Source: Deltaproteobacteria bacterium
Lineage (GTDB): Bacteria > Myxococcota > Myxococcia > Myxococcales > 40CM-4-68-19
Direction: 5' to 3'
DNA length: 64,000 nt
Assembly (NCBI GenBank): GCA_005879805.1
Contig: VBKL01000065.1
Coordinates: 1 to 64,000 of the forward strand
Below, piece after piece: positions 60,922-64,000 of the stretch (the first letter of the stretch is position 1; the number at the start of each line of letters is the position of its first letter). Made by a program: the position numbers and the translations under genes. Below the pieces are notes generated by a model. It was not told where the DNA came from. It saw nothing but the letters and a program-made list of their open reading frames with translations, and did no database searches.

Positions 60922-62474
60922 GCCGCCTGCTCCTCGTCATGGCGCTCCTCGCTGGGTGCGCGAGCAAGCCTCCCGCGCCGGAGCGCACCGCTCCCGCCGC
61001 GTCCGATGCCGGCGTGTCCGATGGCGGCCTTGCCAGGACGGAAGCGCCGCCCGCCGGGGCCGAGCCGCAAGGAACTCCGGACGCGCCCTTCCGCGCGCAG
61101 CCGCCCGCGCCCTCCGCGGCCATTTCCTTCCACGCGCCGGTCCCGCGCATCGCCAAGCTCTCGAACGGCCTTCCGGTCTGGATCGTCGAGTACCACGAGG
61201 TGCCCCTCGTCACCGTCGACCTGGTGGTGAAGAGCGGCTCCGACACGGAAGGCCCGTCGCAGGCCGGCCTCGCCTCCTTCGTTCTCGATGCTCTCGACGA
61301 GGGGACGCAGACCCGCGACTCGGTCGGCATCGCCCGCGCCTTCGAGAACCTGGCGGCGCGTTACCGGACCGAGGCCGACGCCGACTCGTCCGAGGTCCTG
61401 GTGACCGCGCTCTCCTCGACGCTCCCTGAAGTTCTGCAGATCTTTGCCGACGTCGCGCTGCACCCGGCCTTCCGGCCTGCCGATGTCGAGCGGGTCCGCG
61501 AGCAGCGCCTTGGACAGATCGCGCAGATTCTCGACGATCCGGCCCAGGTGGCCGAGCGCGTCCTCCGCCGCGCGATCTACGGCGAGAAGCATCCCTGGGC
61601 CTATCCCTCCGAAGGAACGGCGCGGTCGATCGCCGCTCTGCAGCCGCCCACGCTCATGAAATGGCACGAGACCTGGTTCCGTCCCAACAATGCGGCACTG
61701 GTGGTCGCGGGAGACGTGAACGGCGACGCCCTCTTGCCGCTGCTGGAGAAATCGTTCGGCGGCTGGCGGCCGGGGAAGGTGCCGGCGGCGCGTACCAAGG
61801 CGCCCGCATCGGCCGGCGCGCCGCGGACGGTGATCGTCGTCGATCGGCCTGGCGCTCCGCAATCCCAGATCTTCGTGGGCGAGCTGGGCATCGAGAGCGC
61901 CGCCCCCGACCGGTTCGCCGCGCGGGTGATGAACCTGATCTTCGGCGGCAGCTTCAACTCGCGGCTCAACATCAACCTGCGCACCGAGCACGGCTGGTCG
62001 TACGGCGCCTTCAGCTTCTTCGAGGAGCACCGCCAGGCGGGTCCCTTCATCTCGGAGAGCGGGGTCATGGCCGACCACACCGCAGAGGCCCTCTCCGAAA
62101 CGTTTCGTGAGCTGAGGCGCATGCAGCAGGGAGAGGTGACCGACGCCGAGCTTTCCGACGCCAAGGAATCGCTCTTGCACACCATCCCCGCCCGCTTCAC
62201 GAGCGGAGAGAGCGTGGCCGAGCTTTTCGCCCGCGCCTTCGCCCATGGCCTGCCGCCCGACTACTTCGCGACGTACTCCCAGCAGGTGTCCGCGGTTAGC
62301 AAGGAGGACGTGGCCAGAGCGGCTCGCGAGCGGCTTCATCCCGATCGCGCGGCCATCGTGGTGGTCGGACCGCTGGCCGAGACGCGCAAGGCGCTAGGGT
62401 CTCTCGGACTCGGCGCGGTGGAAGTGCGCGACGCGCAGGGGGAGGCCATGCAAGCGAAGGCGCCGCAGCAGTGA
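60918..62474 (+). CDS. M16 family peptidase-like lipoprotein, HxxEH motif lost
   Basis: Lipobox LLAGCASK; SGSDTEGPSQAGLASFVLDALDEGTQTRD occupies the HxxEH position; overlaps the upstream gene by 4 nt. Confidence 0.88.
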   Translation: MSRLLLVMALLAGCASKPPAPERTAPAASDAGVSDGGLARTEAPPAGAEPQGTPDAPFRAQPPAPSAAISFHAPVPRIAKLSNGLPVWIVEYHEVPLVTVDLVVKSGSDTEGPSQAGLASFVLDALDEGTQTRDSVGIARAFENLAARYRTEADADSSEVLVTALSSTLPEVLQIFADVALHPAFRPADVERVREQRLGQIAQILDDPAQVAERVLRRAIYGEKHPWAYPSEGTARSIAALQPPTLMKWHETWFRPNNAALVVAGDVNGDALLPLLEKSFGGWRPGKVPAARTKAPASAGAPRTVIVVDRPGAPQSQIFVGELGIESAAPDRFAARVMNLIFGGSFNSRLNINLRTEHGWSYGAFSFFEEHRQAGPFISESGVMADHTAEALSETFRELRRMQQGEVTDAELSDAKESLLHTIPARFTSGESVAELFARAFAHGLPPDYFATYSQQVSAVSKEDVARAARERLHPDRAAIVVVGPLAETRKALGSLGLGAVEVRDAQGEAMQAKAPQQ

Positions 62475-62500
62475 CCGTTCCGGCGGGCACGCGGTGAAAC

Positions 62501-62941
62501 TCACAAGCTCGGCGTAGTCACTCGCGTGTGGATGTGGATCTCCGAGGTCAGCGTCCGGTGGACCGGGCACCGATCGGCGATCTCGCCGAGGCGCTTGCGC
62601 TGCTCCTCGCTCAGCGGACCGCCGACGATGACCTCGCGCTCGATCCGGTCGAGCCTTCCTTCCTTGGTCTCGCAGGTGACGCAGTCCTTGGCGTGGATCT
62701 TGTCGTGCGAGAGGCGCACCTCGACGGTCTCCAGCGGCCATCCCTTGTTGCGGGCGTAGAGTCGCAGCGTCATCGCCGTGCAGGCGCCCAGCGCGGCGAG
62801 GAGCATTGCGTACGGCGACGGGCCGAGGTCGGTGCCTCCGAACGAAACGGGCTCGTCCACGATCATGCGGTGCGCCCCGGCCTCGACGTCCTGGCGGAAT
62901 CCGTCGCCGGCGCTGCGGACCACGACCTCTTGTGGGCTCAT
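62501..62941 (-). CDS. OsmC family protein
   Basis: [50 protein letters not shown]...[11 protein letters not shown]. Confidence 0.9.
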   Translation of the reverse strand: MSPQEVVVRSAGDGFRQDVEAGAHRMIVDEPVSFGGTDLGPSPYAMLLAALGACTAMTLRLYARNKGWPLETVEVRLSHDKIHAKDCVTCETKEGRLDRIEREVIVGGPLSEEQRKRLGEIADRCPVHRTLTSEIHIHTRVTTPSL

Positions 62942-62950
62942 GCGCCGATT

Positions 62951-63940
62951 CTACCGCGTAAGAACCGGCGGTAGCCGCACCACTTCGAACGCGCTGAGGG
63001 GAACCTCCTTCAGCTGATCGAGGTCGCGATCGTCCCAGCGCGAGTCGGTCGCACCAGATATCGCGGCGAAGGATCCTTCCGCTTCGTCGACGAGGAACAT
63101 CCCGTACCGCTGCAGGGCGAGGAGGATCACGCGCGACATCCCCGTCGCGCGCGAGAGATCGTACGAGGCCCGCAACCGGATCCGCGTCGCCATCGGAGGC
63201 GCGTCGGGCGCGTCGCTGTTGCCGGGATGGGTGCCGGGGTGCACGAATGCGCGGGCGGCCGTCCCGGCCGTGAAGGTGAGCGCGTGCCGGATCTCGCGCG
63301 CGACGGCGACCTCCTCGTAGCGCGCGAGTCCCGGAAGAATGGGAAGCCCCGAGGCGGTGGCGCTCGTCCAACCATCCGGGCGCAGGGCTCCGGTGCGCAG
63401 GTCGAAGAGAGCCCCCGAGCCGGCGCGGTATCCGAGCCCGGGACCGAGCCAATGCGTGTCGAAGGTCTCGTAGAGGAGGCACCGGCCGGAATCGACCACC
63501 ACCGCATGCCGGTCGCCGGGCGCATCGCGGCCGCCTTGAATCGGCACATCGTCGGGGAACGGATAGGGCCCGGGATCGCTCTGCGACGCGAAGGTGAAGG
63601 TCATCGGGACCCGCGGCTGCGAAGCAGCGACGACGACGTAGGGGATACCGGACTTCGGATCGGCGCCGAAGTCCGCGTGCAGGCTCAAGGCGCCCGCGCC
63701 CATGTGGCGCAGGAGCGCATCGGAGCGCGCATCGACGGGATCGGCGGACACGTCCCGGTTCCAATCGTTTCCGGCGGGAAAGATCGGGCAGCCGGCGATC
63801 TCGGGTCCGGGCGGTTCCGCGCGGGGCGGCGGCGGACCTGCATCGGGAGGTCCCGGCGGCACGGTCGAGGCGGCGCCTTGGGGACCGCTGCTGCCGCACG
63901 CGAATGCGAGCGCAACGGCGATGCAGAGGGAGGGTCTCAC
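62951..63940 (-). CDS. Hypothetical lipoprotein
   Basis: MRPSLCIAVALAFACGSSG lipobox and Pro-rich linker; no recognised catalytic domain. Confidence 0.6.
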   Translation of the reverse strand: MRPSLCIAVALAFACGSSGPQGAASTVPPGPPDAGPPPPRAEPPGPEIAGCPIFPAGNDWNRDVSADPVDARSDALLRHMGAGALSLHADFGADPKSGIPYVVVAASQPRVPMTFTFASQSDPGPYPFPDDVPIQGGRDAPGDRHAVVVDSGRCLLYETFDTHWLGPGLGYRAGSGALFDLRTGALRPDGWTSATASGLPILPGLARYEEVAVAREIRHALTFTAGTAARAFVHPGTHPGNSDAPDAPPMATRIRLRASYDLSRATGMSRVILLALQRYGMFLVDEAEGSFAAISGATDSRWDDRDLDQLKEVPLSAFEVVRLPPVLTR

Positions 63941-64000
63941 CGCCCTTACGGTAGGCCTTCCGTCAGGACCCGGGCCCGTTCGCCCGTCACGCTACCGAGC

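Noticed and set aside
1-64000. CRISPR arrays, tRNA/rRNA genes, prophage or IS elements, known defence systems
   Set aside because: No direct-repeat arrays, transposase/integrase motifs or cas/defence hallmarks seen. A tRNAscan/Infernal run would be needed to exclude small RNAs.

Overview
High-GC bacterial chromosome fragment, probably Myxococcota or a related delta-group organism (inferred from gene content, not tested). It has no rRNA, tRNA, CRISPR array or recognisable transposase. Main contents: an edge-truncated animal-type heme peroxidase; ArsR/SRPBCC/DoxX and sensor-kinase genes; a polysaccharide cluster (glycosyltransferase, WecE-like aminotransferase, methyltransferase); an FAD/Fe-S oxidase; a PHA island (phaR, phasin, phaB, phaE-like, damaged phaC, phaZ); a KASIII fusion, a W-x-G-P microprotein and a very large carboxylase-like protein; a minimal PEP-CTERM/exosortase pair beside an HAS-like GT2; NrtR; UvrA2 followed by an unannotated 31-aa Cys-rich metallothionein-like ORF facing an ECF sigma factor with a Cys-rich tail; the aceE-aceF-lpd operon; a XoxF/J/G-like PQQ dehydrogenase module; a hemerythrin; and two tandem M16 peptidases. 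The most interesting signals are: (1) a PHA locus with no phaA thiolase next to a KASIII and a carboxylase whose biotin-carboxylase domain looks dead; (2) the microprotein between them; (3) the metallothionein-like ORF; (4) the minimal exosortase substrate; (5) palindromic putative PhaR operators; (6) a recurring set of frameshifted or truncated genes that could be real decay or assembly error. All calls come from reading the sequence and ORF translations; no searches were run.
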